Origin: Trichosphaerium sp. ATCC 40318
Taxonomy: Eukaryota; Discosea; Flabellinia; Trichosidae
Assembly (NCBI GenBank): GCA_038496445.1
Contig: JALMLS010000231.1
Span: forward strand, 1-64,000
Direction: 5' to 3'
DNA: 64,000 nt
Positions 1-11,433 of this stretch are shown here, piece by piece. The position numbers and the translations under genes are program-made. The notes under the pieces were generated by a model that was given only the letters and a program-made list of their open reading frames with translations, did not search any database and was not told the DNA's origin. Position 1 is the first letter of the stretch; every line of letters begins with the position of its first letter.

Positions 1-130
1 TTTTGCCCTAGCCCTAACCCTAGTGATGGAACATCGATTAGGGTTTGGCTTAGTTTTCATTAGGGCTTTGCCCTAATTCTGATTAGGGTTAGGGTTGGGT
101 TACATGAAATTCCTTTTTAATTTGACTATT
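1..130. repeat. Degenerate telomere-like repeats (TTAGGG/CCCTAA)
   Basis: Scattered CCCTAA, CCCTAG and TTAGGG/TTAGGGC units appear in both orientations, separated by unique sequence. This is a subtelomeric pattern, not a perfect terminal array. TTAGGG is the telomere unit of animals, most fungi and many protists, so the chromosome end is probably close to base 1. Seen directly; proximity to the end is inferred. Confidence 0.75.
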
Positions 131-364
131 TAACACATAAAACCCCTTTAGGGTTTTATCCTTGTACTTTATGCTATTGTAAGTTTATATTTGACACTAT
201 TTTATCTACATTAGTATTTTTTAATATATTTATACTTTTTTACTCTTATATTACACAACCATTTATATTATATTATTGTATTTTTTATGCTTACACTATT
301 ATTGGTATTATTATATTACATATTTCAATATGTAGTTTCGCTACATAATCTTATCCACTATCAT

Positions 365-700
365 ACCGCTTTGCTGAATAATGCATTCCACTTTAATAGT
401 TGCAATTTGTTTTGTTTCATTATAATATTTTGGATTTTCTCATTTTTCCACATAAAGTGCTTCGCTTCAGAATGTATTCCACTGTGAGGTTTGTATATGT
501 ACTGCTTCGCTAAATAATGCATTCCACTTTTAAATGTTACAATTTTTGTTTCATACAATATTTTGGATTTTCTCATTTTTTTGCATAAAGCGCTTCGCTT
601 CAAAATGCATTCCACTTTGAGGTTTATGCATGTACCGCTTCGCTAAAAAATGCGTTCACTTTCGGTAAATTTGTTGTTTTTCTAAAAATATCTTGGATTT
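365..700. repeat. Subtelomeric tandem repeat, about 135-bp unit
   Basis: Units begin near 365, 501 and 634 (spacings 136 and 133 bp), the third being partial. Each starts with an (A)CCGCTT(C/T)GCT-like box followed by AATGCATTCCACTTT, then a TATTTTGGATTTTCTCATTTTT segment. A second GCTTCGCTTCA-ATGTATTCC box sits inside the unit, so the repeat has an internal half-repeat. Open frames across it are by-products of the repeat. No gene is seen here. Confidence 0.8.
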
Positions 701-810
701 TAACAAATTTTTTTAAAAAAACCATCTAAAAGCTTCAAAACCCCCTTTATTACTTTAAAATAAAAATAAGGGGGTTTTAAAAAAAAAAAGAGTAAAAAAG
801 AGGTTAGTAC

Positions 811-919
811 CTAGTACTCTCTTCCTCCTGAGCCTGGGCTTACCATCAGCTTCTTTGGAGGGCTCATCCTCATCAGAAAACTCAATGTTTATGAGAGAGA
901 GGTCTTCATCTGAGCTCAT
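811..919 (-). CDS. Possible orphan first exon, acidic then basic
   Basis: A frame starting at an ATG reads MSSDEDLSLINIEFSDEDEP and continues into a lysine/arginine-rich end (RLRRKRVL). It stops at a good donor (G|GTACTAACC). The composition looks coding, but no downstream exon is recognisable towards the telomere. It may be the start of a truncated subtelomeric gene or a relic. Product unknown; low confidence. Confidence 0.25.
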
Positions 920-1224
920 CCTTGATTTATGAAAAGTCAAAAAAGTAAAATGAGGCTTTTTTTCCCCAAAAATCGCGTTGAGAAATAGACAGGAATATTT
1001 CGTGTTTCGAAATGTGCACCAGAAATTTCGCCTGTTTTAAAAAAGTAAGAAAAAAATGAGAATTTGACAGTTTGCAAGATTGTTGATGAGGTCTTGGGTT
1101 TGTAAAAAACCCTATCTTGCTGTAACCCTACAGGGAGATTGTATGTGCAAAAAACTATATGTAAAAAAATCGAAAAAATTTTACAACAGGGTAGTTTAGC
1201 AAAAAAATACGGTTGGTACATACT

Positions 1225-1470
1225 CCTAAACCCTAACCCTAATTGGCATCTAGGGTATAACCCTAATCGTTGTTTTAATGTATTAGGCTAGGGCTTTTGT
1301 TTGGTAATTGCCAATTGTTATTTAGGGCTAGGGTTAGGTTTGCAACCCTAACAAAAAAACAACAACTATTGGTTGTTAGGGCTAGGGTTATGTATGCAAC
1401 CCTAAGTTAAATTAGGGCTAGGGTTTTACCCTTAGGGTTTTGTTATATATTTTCAAACTGTAGTTATTAG
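1225..1470. repeat. Second block of degenerate telomere-like repeats
   Basis: Several AACCCTAACCCTAA, TTAGGGCTAGGGTTA and ACCCTTAGGGTTT stretches are interspersed with short unique sequence in both orientations. This interstitial block lies 1.2 kb from the first base and just downstream of the AAA+ gene. It marks the inner limit of the subtelomere. Confidence 0.75.
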
Positions 1471-1596
1471 GGTTTATTGCAGCTTTACTTGTGGTTATCA
1501 AAACCAAGTATGTATGCTATGTATGATTTCTTGTAACATGGTATCAAACTATTTAATTAAAGTTTCACTTTTAAAGATTATTAGGGCTTTTACAAT

Positions 1597-4500
1597 TTAT
1601 TGAAACATTGCTTGATATTTGTTGGATTTTACATGTACACTCTCAGTGTTTTCTTGGGTAGCAGCTTTTTTAACTGCTTTTATTAGCACAGTACCAGCAC
1701 CTAAAGTATGTTATTGTTTTACACAAAACCAAAACATGCCTTGTTTAAGAGCCAGTGTTTCTGCTGCCCGTAATAATGCACGCTGTATCTGTGCTCCATT
1801 AAAATCAAATTCTGTACATAACACTTTGACATCTGCATCGCTCAGTGTTATGGGCGCTTTCTCTGGAATAAGTTTTGTCCACAACACTGCTTGTAATGCT
1901 TTGGAAGGTCTAGCATGTATAAGCGCTTACTATGTCCCCAATAGTACCGTTTGTATTCTACAACAAAGCATCTGTGCTTGAAGTCTGTAAGATCAATGCT
2001 ATCTGCATTTGTGGTAGTAAATATAATCAAACCTATGTAATTTTAACACAGACACACTCACACCAATCGGCTATTCTACATACCACTGTGACGATTTAAT
2101 GTGGTAATGAAATTACGAATATCTGAGCGTCTTGGTCCTTGAAGCGCTGAGTGGCTGAGTAAGTATTCACAATGATCAAACACCTTATGAAACCATTAAC
2201 ATTTTGTGAACAAATACAAAACATACGAGAATAGCGCCACTACTCTTGGCATCCTTTAGCACCATATCTACAGCTACAAGGGCATAAACAACATAGGAAA
2301 ATGACAAGCAATGATTCATTACCTCTGCTGGACGGCCTTGTCAACACTTCAGCACAATCTACTTTTTTCAGGGAACGTCCTGTTTCATAACCTACAAGGC
2401 AAATTACACGCAGAGTCACATATCAGTAACTAACCTAGCACCTCAGCTGAAAGTCCCTTTCCAGTACCATGCTCACCATAAAACAATGCAAGCTAAGAAC
2501 CATTTTAATACCCAAAGTGACACTACTAATAAATCGTACTGTGCCTTGGAATATATTTTGATTAAATCCCCAATGCCCCAGTAATATTTTCTTGGATTTT
2601 TCATAATTTATAATCCGTTGAAGTCCATCTCTCACCTCATCAGATACTACTAAGTCTTTCATACCTTATAAGAGTTAACACATACTCAAATCTACTGGTA
2701 AGCAAATACTCACCACGAGTTGGTACCAAGCGCTTGTCAAACTCTGTCATTTGCAAGTGACCATGTAACTGCACTTTAGCAGCATCTTCCAGATCAGCTT
2801 GAGTTAATACTATGTCTTTACCATGTCGAGCAATGGCTTTAGATATAGCAGCCAACATTGCCTAGCACTGTAAAACAATTGCAAGCAACAAAAAAGTGTA
2901 GTACATTCTTAATAAATCCGCCTGTTAACTCATAACCCATTGCCAACAATGCCCAATCCATGTCTTTCTCAACGGCAACCTTAGAAGGAACGTGGTTCAT
3001 CCATATTTCTTTCCTTAGCGAAAAATCTGGTAGCTGAAGTTCCACAGATAAATTAATACGCCTGAGTAGCTTAGCAAAAAGGCACACGGTAGAGGGAAAT
3101 TTATTACCTGTACATGGCTTCATCTACATGGTTAACGTTAGTAAAAATAACAAGCAATTATGAGAAAGACGCACCAAGCACGTATGGCCTGTTAGTAGCC
3201 ATCACAATGAGTCCATCATACCTTAAACAAAGTGGTTGACATTTGTAATGTAGCAATTCAACGTACTGTTCTATTTCAGTCAATAGGGCAAAAATATCAT
3301 TCTTCAAGCTACCACGCATCTCTCGCGTTTCAAACAAGGCGTCACATTCATCAAAAAATACAACGGCATCGTGTATCTTAGCCTCGCGGAATATAAAACG
3401 TAACATATCCTTGGATAGCTGATTTTGTACAGCGGGCATATTAAAAAGTAGAATCTTTTGAGATAGATGATCAGCGATCGCATTTGCGGACTACAACGCC
3501 ATTAGATCACAACCAAAATACAAAAAATCCTTACCATCGTCTTACCAGTGCCACTAGGACCATGCAGTAATATACATACGCCTGTACCATAGGTCACGGT
3601 ATCTTGAATACCAGTTTCTTTGTAGTGCTTTTTGTACGCCTCGAAATTATCTACACAAATGTCACAAACGCAAGTCATTTACCAGTAAAATAAAGATGGT
3701 AGAGACAACATACCAATTGTGTCAATAATCAGTTTTTTTGTAACATCTGGAAGAATTACTTGATCAAATGACACCTTAGAGGTGTACAAATCAGACCCTT
3801 CAATTATCTCTGACAGCTCAGTATCCAAGCCAACAATGTAGTCAAGGAGTCGCCTGTCAATCTCAACAACACAATCGGAAAGATCACCGGCTTGTCTAAA
3901 TGGAGGATCTGCAACACGTATTATACCTTCTAAAAACATAGTTAGTATATTTGTAAAACAAGTTGCATCTACCTTGTATGAGTTTTGAGTTCTTGTAAAA
4001 ATACATTCTAGTATTAAATGCGGTTAGCACCAATAATTCATACATACTACGTTTACCTGCACTTGATTTGCTCCTCTAAACTATCGGAGAACAATCCTAT
4101 CAATGAACCAACATCCATCGTTTTACCAAATACAGCATCGTCTCTTCGCATGCCAGCTTTTCGCACATTGTGAGATATCATGCCACCTTTTTGAAAAAAA
4201 TTCTTGTCAGTACTTGTAAATGCTTTGTGACACGCACCAATGAGCACCAACAAGACATTCTTCTCAAAGTCATCCAAATTTCGTAGTTTGACTAAACGTT
4301 CCAATCGAGGAAGCCAAGCTAAGGAAAGCATGTTACAACCAACAATTTGCGCTTGTTGACGTAGTAATAAAAAAAAGAGTTACCCCCTTGCTGGTATGTT
4401 AAGGCGAGCCTGTTCTCAACACGTGATACACGCGCTCTTAGTTTTGCCCTCAGTTCACGAAGAATTGCTTCTGGACGCCTTTGATCAGCACGAAGCTGTA

Positions 4501-6241
4501 GTTCAAGCTCATCTTGCGTTGAAACCTTGCGAATCTGCATTCTTGTCTCCATTACTTGAAACTGATCCTCCAAATATTGTAAATCATTTGTGTATGTCTC
4601 TATTTCAAACGATGGATCAACGTCATCAGTTGGAGACGATGTTGTTGATCGAATTTCAGTTACAACAGTTTTTGGTTCCTTCTTTGCGCCGTCAAGAATG
4701 TTTGTAATGTCTTCACCTTTTGCAACACCCTGTGGCACAGAAAACTCAGCACAAAGGAAAACATGCGTTGACAAATTACATACCGCTATAATCTTGTTTA
4801 TATCGTACCCTTCATCATCGAAGCTATCATCAGATAGCACTTCAATGTTATCTAAATCAACAGTCTAACAATAAGTAAACCAAAAAACTAGGAACAGGAG
4901 TGTACCTTCGCTGGTAAGTCCTTGAAATTTGGCTCTTCCATCAACACGTCAGCGATGGCTGTCTTGTCTATTTTGTAGAACTCCTCCGTAGACAAACTAG
5001 CTCCAGACAGTGCACGCATTACAGATACGCTCATTACTATCATGTTGCTTAGTACAAACTAGGAAGTTCCCACTAAACATAGAATCTAGTTCTTACCCAA
5101 AAACTGGCTATTCCAAGCAGTCGAGAACTCGCTGTCAACACTGAAAAGATTTTGTTTCATGTGCATCCTCGAAGGACGTAAAAACTCAAGCAACTCTACG
5201 CCGGACATTGAAGAGTATTGTGACATGTGATGCCCCTATGTTTTTTCTTTTAGTTTAACATACTCATTTAAACCAAAACATACCATGTTCCGCATGTCTA
5301 ATTCTGAATGTAAGTTGTTTGGTGGCGCAAAGTCTTTGCCAATGTTTGACAAGAAAATATATTGCAATGCAAGTAACTCTTTCTCAGTCAAACCCAACTT
5401 ATTAGCAACGCTACATCGGCAAAATCAGTCGAAGCTTGCACCCACATGAACGTGTTACATACCGAACAAATCGCGGTAAAAGATTACCTTCTGCTTCTTG
5501 AACTATGAGCTTGGCTTGGATACCTGCAGTGGGTAAATTTCTTGAAAAAGATAGAAAAAGAGGAAACTCATAAGCTCTGGCACCTGCGTACTTGCGTCTA
5601 ACTCATCGTGAAGGTACTGTAAACCGCGTTGAAGATTATGGATACTCTCAGCGGCTTTACTGTCACCATTAATCGCTTTAGTTTTTTTCCCCATTTGACA
5701 CGCATGCACGTGCTGCTTTAGTGAGAAAAGCGCCTCCACGTGGATTACATATTCTGGGTCGTCTTTAAACGCAACATCGCTTGTTAGAGCCTTCAATACA
5801 CTTGAGAACAAAACAGTTAATACAAAAACGTTTAAAAAAAAATCGAAACGGTGTTAAAACGCAAACATTTACCTTTTTATGGCTGTCGAAATTACGTATT
5901 CAACTTGAACCGATCTTTCAAGGGCTTTTTGAAGTATTTCATGATCAGGAGCTATCTGTAATGCTCTGTGCTTCTTTGTAAACCTACAAATTGTCGTTGA
6001 CAGTTAATAAAAGAGAACAAAGGGGCTAACCCATTCCTAAATTTTAAAGAGCCACATACGATTGCGCCTGTGCAGCTACACGCACAGCGTGGCCGTATTT
6101 ATCTATCTTTAACGTGTTCAGAGCAACGTCAAGTGTCAACGTCTCTAGGGCCTCAAAGTCCATCGCGTGTTGCGTGAAATTGTTCTGGTAAATGCCCAAA
6201 CCAGCTGTAGTAAGCCAGGAGGAAAAGGTTTCTTCTGCCAT
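1597..6241 (-). CDS. SAM domain-tandem AAA+ ATPase
   Basis: Multi-exon gene. The first exon (from ATG at 6241) encodes a SAM domain (FSSWLTTAGLGIYQNNF), a protein-interaction module. Helical, charged exons follow (a Gln/Arg-rich coiled stretch near 4400-4700), then two AAA+ domains. The first is intact: Walker A GPSGTGKT near 3560, Walker B VVFFDECDALFE near 3340, sensor ATNRPY near 3190, and the lid motif YELTGGFIKNV near 2920. The second has Walker A GEHGTGKG near 2470. Its Walker B reads ILVFDHCEYL, with His at the second acidic position, so it probably binds ATP but hydrolyses poorly. A helical lid (FDFNGAQIQRALLRAAE) ends the protein at TAA 1597-1599. General plan resembles Cdc48/NSF-type double-ring ATPases, but I cannot assign an ortholog. 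It is divergent from the ABCF3 gene, 157 bp away. The last intron junction is uncertain. Confidence 0.8.
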
Positions 6242-6398
6242 TTCGGTTCGTTTAACCTATAGCGCTAGAACTATAACTGCGCCTCTAATACTATTTACCC
6301 GGTGGTTTTTGCTGTTTTGTTTTTTTTGAACTGACTTAGTATTTTTGAACGGGTCTTATTGTTTCGCTGTAACTTCATCTTAACCTTGTTAAAATATC
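6242..6398. promoter_or_regulatory. Short bidirectional promoter, AAA+ gene / ABCF3
   Basis: Only 157 bp separate the two divergent start codons, so both promoters and 5' UTRs lie here. It is T-rich towards ABCF3 (TGTTTTGTTTTTTTTG). No recognisable TATA box. Confidence 0.5.
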
Positions 6399-9300
6399 AT
6401 GGCGTTAAAGCAAGTTACGGCTGAATCCCTCAAAGAGTTTATTGGAGAATCTTCGCATGATTTAGATGAGATTATCATCGATTTCTTGGTTGGTGAGTCA
6501 TGATACTATTTTCCAAGCGTAGATATATAATATTTATGCGTTGCTCGCCTGTTAAAACGTGCTAGGGCTCATAAACGACTTCGAAGGTGATCTACCATCG
6601 CTCCAAAAGGACGTTTCAGGTTTCTTTCCACAGAGTGTTGGCGAGGAGGAGGCTAAACAAATTTGTTCAAGTATTTATGATTATTTGGGCTTAGCACATA
6701 AGGTACGCCTAAGTTTCGCGTGCGTGCAAAACTAGACGCTATCAATACGCGAAACAAAAGATAAATGTATTTTATTTTCGCCTCTAAAAAAGTTTTTAGC
6801 GAGTTGAGGACGAATTTGTGCAACTAGAAGAGCCTGTAAACGTCGGAGAATTGTCGAAGCGCATTGCAGCCGAAGTTCGCCGTGATATTGGCTGGATGGA
6901 CGAAAACAAGGTTATATACGTCGCTAGAGATGGAGAAGAGCTCGGTAACTTTACGCGAAAAGCAAGGAAGGACAAAAAGCGCGTTGACACCAAGCCACTC
7001 TACGCTCCACCGCCAAATACGTTCGTAAAGCGCCGTGGTACGACTTGCAATACAATAAAACAAAAAACAAAAGAAGCGGTGACATTTGACACGTATTGTA
7101 GGTACTGTAGAGAGTAACAAAAAGGATATCTTGATGAAGGGCGTAGATATTGGCATTGGCGGGCGTACGCTTATTGAGAATTCTGTTTTGAAGCTACCAT
7201 TTGGTTGCCGGTACGGGTTACGCTCCAACAACAAAAGAAAACGAAGGGAGAAAAAAAAACATTTTTTCACCAAACCAACAGCGCTTTGTACACGTATTCA
7301 CTAATAATTTAAATCCCTTGTTTTTCCGCAACAATTAGCAGATAAACCTAACTAATCGTTTGTTGCAAGATATGGTTTAGTAGGTAAAAATGGTATGGGT
7401 AAAACGACGTTGTTAAGAAACATGTCTGGTGGCGAATTACCTATTCCAACATCTGTTCAAATATTACACGTTGAACAAGAAGTAGTTGGTGACAATACTA
7501 CAGCACTGAATAGTGTTCTAGAGGTGGATTTTAATTTACTTTTTTTTCTTCAATTAATTTGTATGTAGGCTGATGTTGAGCGTGCAACTCTATTGAGAGA
7601 ACAAAAGCTACTCGAAAAGTTAGAGAATCCAACTGAAGAGCAAGAAGTGAGACTCGGAGAGGTTTATCAAATTCTTGCAGAGATTGGCGCAGATAACGCA
7701 CAATCTGCGTATGCAAATACATTTACGAATACTACAATATATTCACTGCATCACTTAGGGCTGCTTCTATCCTCAGCGGTCTTGGATTTACATCAGAAAT
7801 GCAGCAAAAAGCGACAAAGAAGTTTTCTGGAGGTTGGAGAATGTAAGCTATTTTTTTTTTGGTTTGTTGTCACAAGAATAATATTCACTTTCTTATCTAG
7901 GCGTATTGCTTTGGCAAGAGCGTTGTTTTGCGAACCTGATTTACTACTACTCGATGAACCAACTAACATGCTGGATATCAGAGTACTAAAATGGAATCAC
8001 CTTTGTTCTTTTTAACTGACATTCACGCAGGCTGTCACGTGGCTCGCCAATTATTTGACAGATGTGTGGAAGAATTCTTTGTTAATTGTTTCCCATGACA
8101 GGTAAATATTTATAATAGTAGTGAGTTTTTTCCTAGCTAAGCAATGTATTCTAGAGAATTTTTAAATCAAGTAGTAACAGATATAATACATCTTTCGAAC
8201 AAAGAGTTAAATTATTACCATGGTAACTATGATATATTTGAAAAATTACGAAATGAAAGGCTCAAGACTCTCAGAAAGGTAATTGGAATTTGATAAAGGA
8301 CAGAGATTTTTTTATATTTTTCAAACACTCACACATACGCGTAGGCAGCTGAAGCACAAACCAAACAACGCCAACATATTCAATCGTTCATCGATAGATT
8401 CAGATTTAACGCAAAACGTGCATCCATTGTTCAAAGTCGTATCAAAATGTTGGCCAAGATGGATGTTGTACATTCTGTTGTTGAAGACCCAACAATCACA
8501 TTTTCATTTGAAAACCCACCTCCTTTGGAAGTAAGTTTATTACTCCCAGCGCTAATCTCTGTGCTCTTCCCTTTTTTTTTGTACGCTAACAAGTTGTTAG
8601 GGTGTTTTAGTAGATTTTCAAGATGTTGGCTTTGGCTACGATCCAGAGAATATAATGTTTCCAAAGATCAACCTTACTTTGCGCCTAGACTCAAGAGTAG
8701 CTCTTGTGCGTTACAACACTTATAAAAAAAAACTTGGCAATTTGTTGATGGACCTCTTTTTTTTTTTTGGTTCAGTTAATCAGAATTCAAGAAAATGTGT
8801 CTCATTTTGACACTTTGTCAATAGGTCGGTGAAAATGGTCAAGGTAAAACAACAATTTTAAATCTAATAATGGGCGGTTTGCGAGAATCGAAAGGGTATA
8901 TTCAAAGACATCCGGTACGACTATAATTCAATAGCAGTTTTAAAGAAATGATTCACTTTCGCGGTTACCTATCCTAACTCTTCTATCCAAGAGATGTCGA
9001 ATGGCTAAGTTCAGTCAGCATCACGTAGACGGATTAGATGTTCACTCTACACCTTTAGAGTTTCTAGCCAAAGAATTTCCAGGACGCGATAACTTGGTAT
9101 GAATTACATTTTAAATTGCACAAAAGTCATGTGTATAGCCACAGTGCCATCAGAGAACAAAGTAGCCAATACTAAAAAAATTCGTAGGTTTATCGCAGCC
9201 ATCTTGGTAAGTACGGTATCACAGGAGACTTGGCGCTGCAACAGATTTTAACGCTATCTGGCGGTCAAAAGTCGCGTGTCGTTTTCGCTCATTTGGCCAT

Positions 9301-9778
9301 GAAGCAGCCTCACTTGCTTATACTTGATGAACCAACGAATCACTTGGATATTGAAACTGTAGATGTTCTGGCAATGGCACTAAACGATTTTACAGGTAAA
9401 CAGAAAGAACTGTCTGCCTTGTTTGGATTTTTTTCGCTATTTATTTTCAGGAAATACAAAAAAGGGTTTACCCAATTTGAGGGATATTTCTGCGTGTGTG
9501 GCTTGTGGCATGCTTGTTGCAAGCCCACATTGGTGGCAATTTATGGTTTTAAAGTTATAGAGTTTAGCGTGGAACAATAACAATGCATTCGAGTTTTGCG
9601 ATTTTTTTGTAATGTTTTCATAGGTGGTATTCTACTTGTCAGTCATGACAGAAGATTGATTAATTTGGTGTGTAACGAATTGTGGGAAGTCAAAAACGGA
9701 ACACTCAAGCCATTCAAAGGCGATTTTAACGATTACACGCGCAAATTGGAAAAAGAATTCGAACAGAGTCAACACTAA
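6399..9778 (+). CDS. ABCF3: ABC-F family ATPase, ABCF3/GCN20-type
   Basis: A soluble twin-ABC protein of about 740 residues over many small exons. The N-terminal extension ([17 protein letters not shown]) is typical of ABCF3/GCN20, which acts with GCN1 on ribosomes in Gcn2 signalling and translation control. The first ABC has Walker [10 protein letters not shown] (7390), signature [18 protein letters not shown] (7830-7930) and [12 protein letters not shown] (7945). The linker is the long charged ABC-F arm ([17 protein letters not shown]). The second ABC has GENGQGKTT (8825), [15 protein letters not shown] (9250), [12 protein letters not shown] (9325) and the [10 protein letters not shown] switch (9630). 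There is no membrane domain, as expected. One intron before the second Walker A uses a GTGCGT donor. Stop at 9776-9778. Confidence 0.93.
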
Positions 9779-10344
9779 GCGTTTTTGTACAAAGAAAATA
9801 AAAAACCCACTCACCAAAAGTTACAGACATCTTCGTATTATATTACTGTTATTTCTCCACAAATTGCCCAACTTTAGTACACAAAGGAAACGGAAATAGC
9901 TAGAAAAGGTGTTGAACGCAAAAAGATATATATGTATGTTACAGAAAATAACTCATCATGGTGTAACAAAACTCCAACGAAGCAGTGACACGCTTGAAAG
10001 CGACATCAAAAACTTCACCGGAGTTTAACTATTGTACGAGCCGGTTTTTCTGATATTCTCCGCTGTACACACAGCAGTACATGCGTTTGTCACGCGTACG
10101 CCATTCTCATTTATGAGGTGTTAGTAAAAAAACCCAAAACGGAGTGTATTATTGGTGCCACCATCAAAACAACAAAAAGCAATGCATACCTTCAGTTGGT
10201 TTTTGGGGGTACACAAGCCATCGCGGGTATACACATATTACATATAACCCATCGGGCGGACCATATAAATCTCCGACTTTATTTTTTTATTTCGTTATTT
10301 TTTTCACTCAACACACGCCACACCTAAACCAAAAGTAGTAAAAA
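9779..10344. other. Intergenic region, promoter of the 7TM gene
   Basis: About 570 bp with no supported gene. A TATA-like CATATAAAT sits near 10262, about 80 bp before the receptor ATG, and a T-run followed by CACTCAACACACGCC lies just before it. Short open frames here have no coding character. Confidence 0.5.
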
Positions 10345-11340
10345 ATGAACTCTACCACAAACTCAACCATGATAATGGATGACGACGATGATGAAGAGTT
10401 TAAAGATTACTGGGCAATAATCGGCGCTGTAGGGCTCTCAATATCTCTAATGGCGTCTCTTGCTACTATAATAGCGTGGTTAGTACAATCACGTAAAGTA
10501 AAAATAAATGCGGCATTTTTGATTATTGCCATTGTCGACTTTCTATCAGCCATTATATGGTTAACAGACTATTTGACAATCGAAAGCAAGTCCGATGAAC
10601 TCTGTAGTGCATTTTCTGGTATGAAACAATTTCTGGTAACCTCTCAGATGGTCTGGATTGTTTATTTGGCAATTCTCAAGTACGTGATATTCTCCAGAAC
10701 TAACGCGCGATGGCACACACTCAGCAAAACTCTAAACAACATTTACATTGGTTTTCACGTACTCGCTTGGTCTCTTGGCTTCGTCGCGGCGCTCATTGCG
10801 GGTTTGGCGAGTGATGCGGAAGTAACTGAGCTTGGCTGTTGGATTTCTGAAGAAAGTGACGTTGGATTATCGCTAAGAATCATATTGTTGCTTGTTCCCT
10901 TCGTATTACTCGTTATTTTACAAATAACGATGTCGTTGGCGACGTACATCAAGTTTTCCAATTTGGGAAGTGCCCAAAGCCAATCACGTTTGTCCAGGCT
11001 GATTCTATCATCAAACGTTCACCTCATATTTTATTTCGTGCTATGGATATGGTTTTGCATTGATATTTTCGTAGACTTCTTTCTACAAGAAGAAAGCGAT
11101 GTTGTCGCTATTTTGGCGATAGGATTTACTACGCTCTTTGGTTTACCAAACTTTTTTGCCTTTTTGCTCCTTTTTAGACACAAATTTAAAAATTTGTCAT
11201 TCACAAGCAAAGCGTCTTCTATGGTTAAATCCGGCAGAGGAAGCGGATCTGTTGAAATTAACATTACACCAGACAACTCTGAAGCTGAATCATCAACGGA
11301 CGAAGACGCTGTTGCTGGTAAAGTGGAATCGCAGATGTAG
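10345..11340 (+). CDS. Seven-transmembrane receptor, cAMP-receptor-like (class E type)
   Basis: A single 331-residue exon. The N terminus is short, with two N-glycosylation sites (NSTTNST), an Asp/Glu run and no signal peptide. Seven hydrophobic segments follow at about residues 22-48, 54-74, 90-115, 128-155, 172-200, 218-245 and 255-280. A Cys before TM3 (ELCSAFSGMKQF) and one in loop 2 (ELGCWISEES) could form the conserved disulfide. The CW pair and overall plan match slime-mould cAMP-receptor-like GPCRs, which signal through heterotrimeric G proteins at the plasma membrane. The C-terminal tail is Ser-rich and acidic (AESSTDEDAV), a plausible phosphorylation and desensitisation region. It is intronless among intron-rich neighbours. 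The ligand cannot be inferred. Confidence 0.8.
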   Translation: MNSTTNSTMIMDDDDDEEFKDYWAIIGAVGLSISLMASLATIIAWLVQSRKVKINAAFLIIAIVDFLSAIIWLTDYLTIESKSDELCSAFSGMKQFLVTSQMVWIVYLAILKYVIFSRTNARWHTLSKTLNNIYIGFHVLAWSLGFVAALIAGLASDAEVTELGCWISEESDVGLSLRIILLLVPFVLLVILQITMSLATYIKFSNLGSAQSQSRLSRLILSSNVHLIFYFVLWIWFCIDIFVDFFLQEESDVVAILAIGFTTLFGLPNFFAFLLLFRHKFKNLSFTSKASSMVKSGRGSGSVEINITPDNSEAESSTDEDAVAGKVESQM

Positions 11341-11433
11341 TGGGTTGTTACCAAAAACAATACAAAAAGAAAAGAAAAAAAAATTGCAAATAAATAAATT
11401 AATCACGTGTTGAGAAGTAACGCCTCTTATGAA

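Noticed and set aside
937-1221. Open frame on the minus strand in the subtelomere
   Set aside because: Phe/Lys-rich, low complexity, no splice support and no conserved motif; consistent with AT-rich noncoding sequence.
4396-4868. Plus-strand frames opposite the AAA+ gene
   Set aside because: Mirror of conserved coding exons on the minus strand; no motifs of their own.
10118-10338. Two short overlapping frames before the GPCR
   Set aside because: They sit in the promoter region over the TATA-like element, and neither shows a coding signature.
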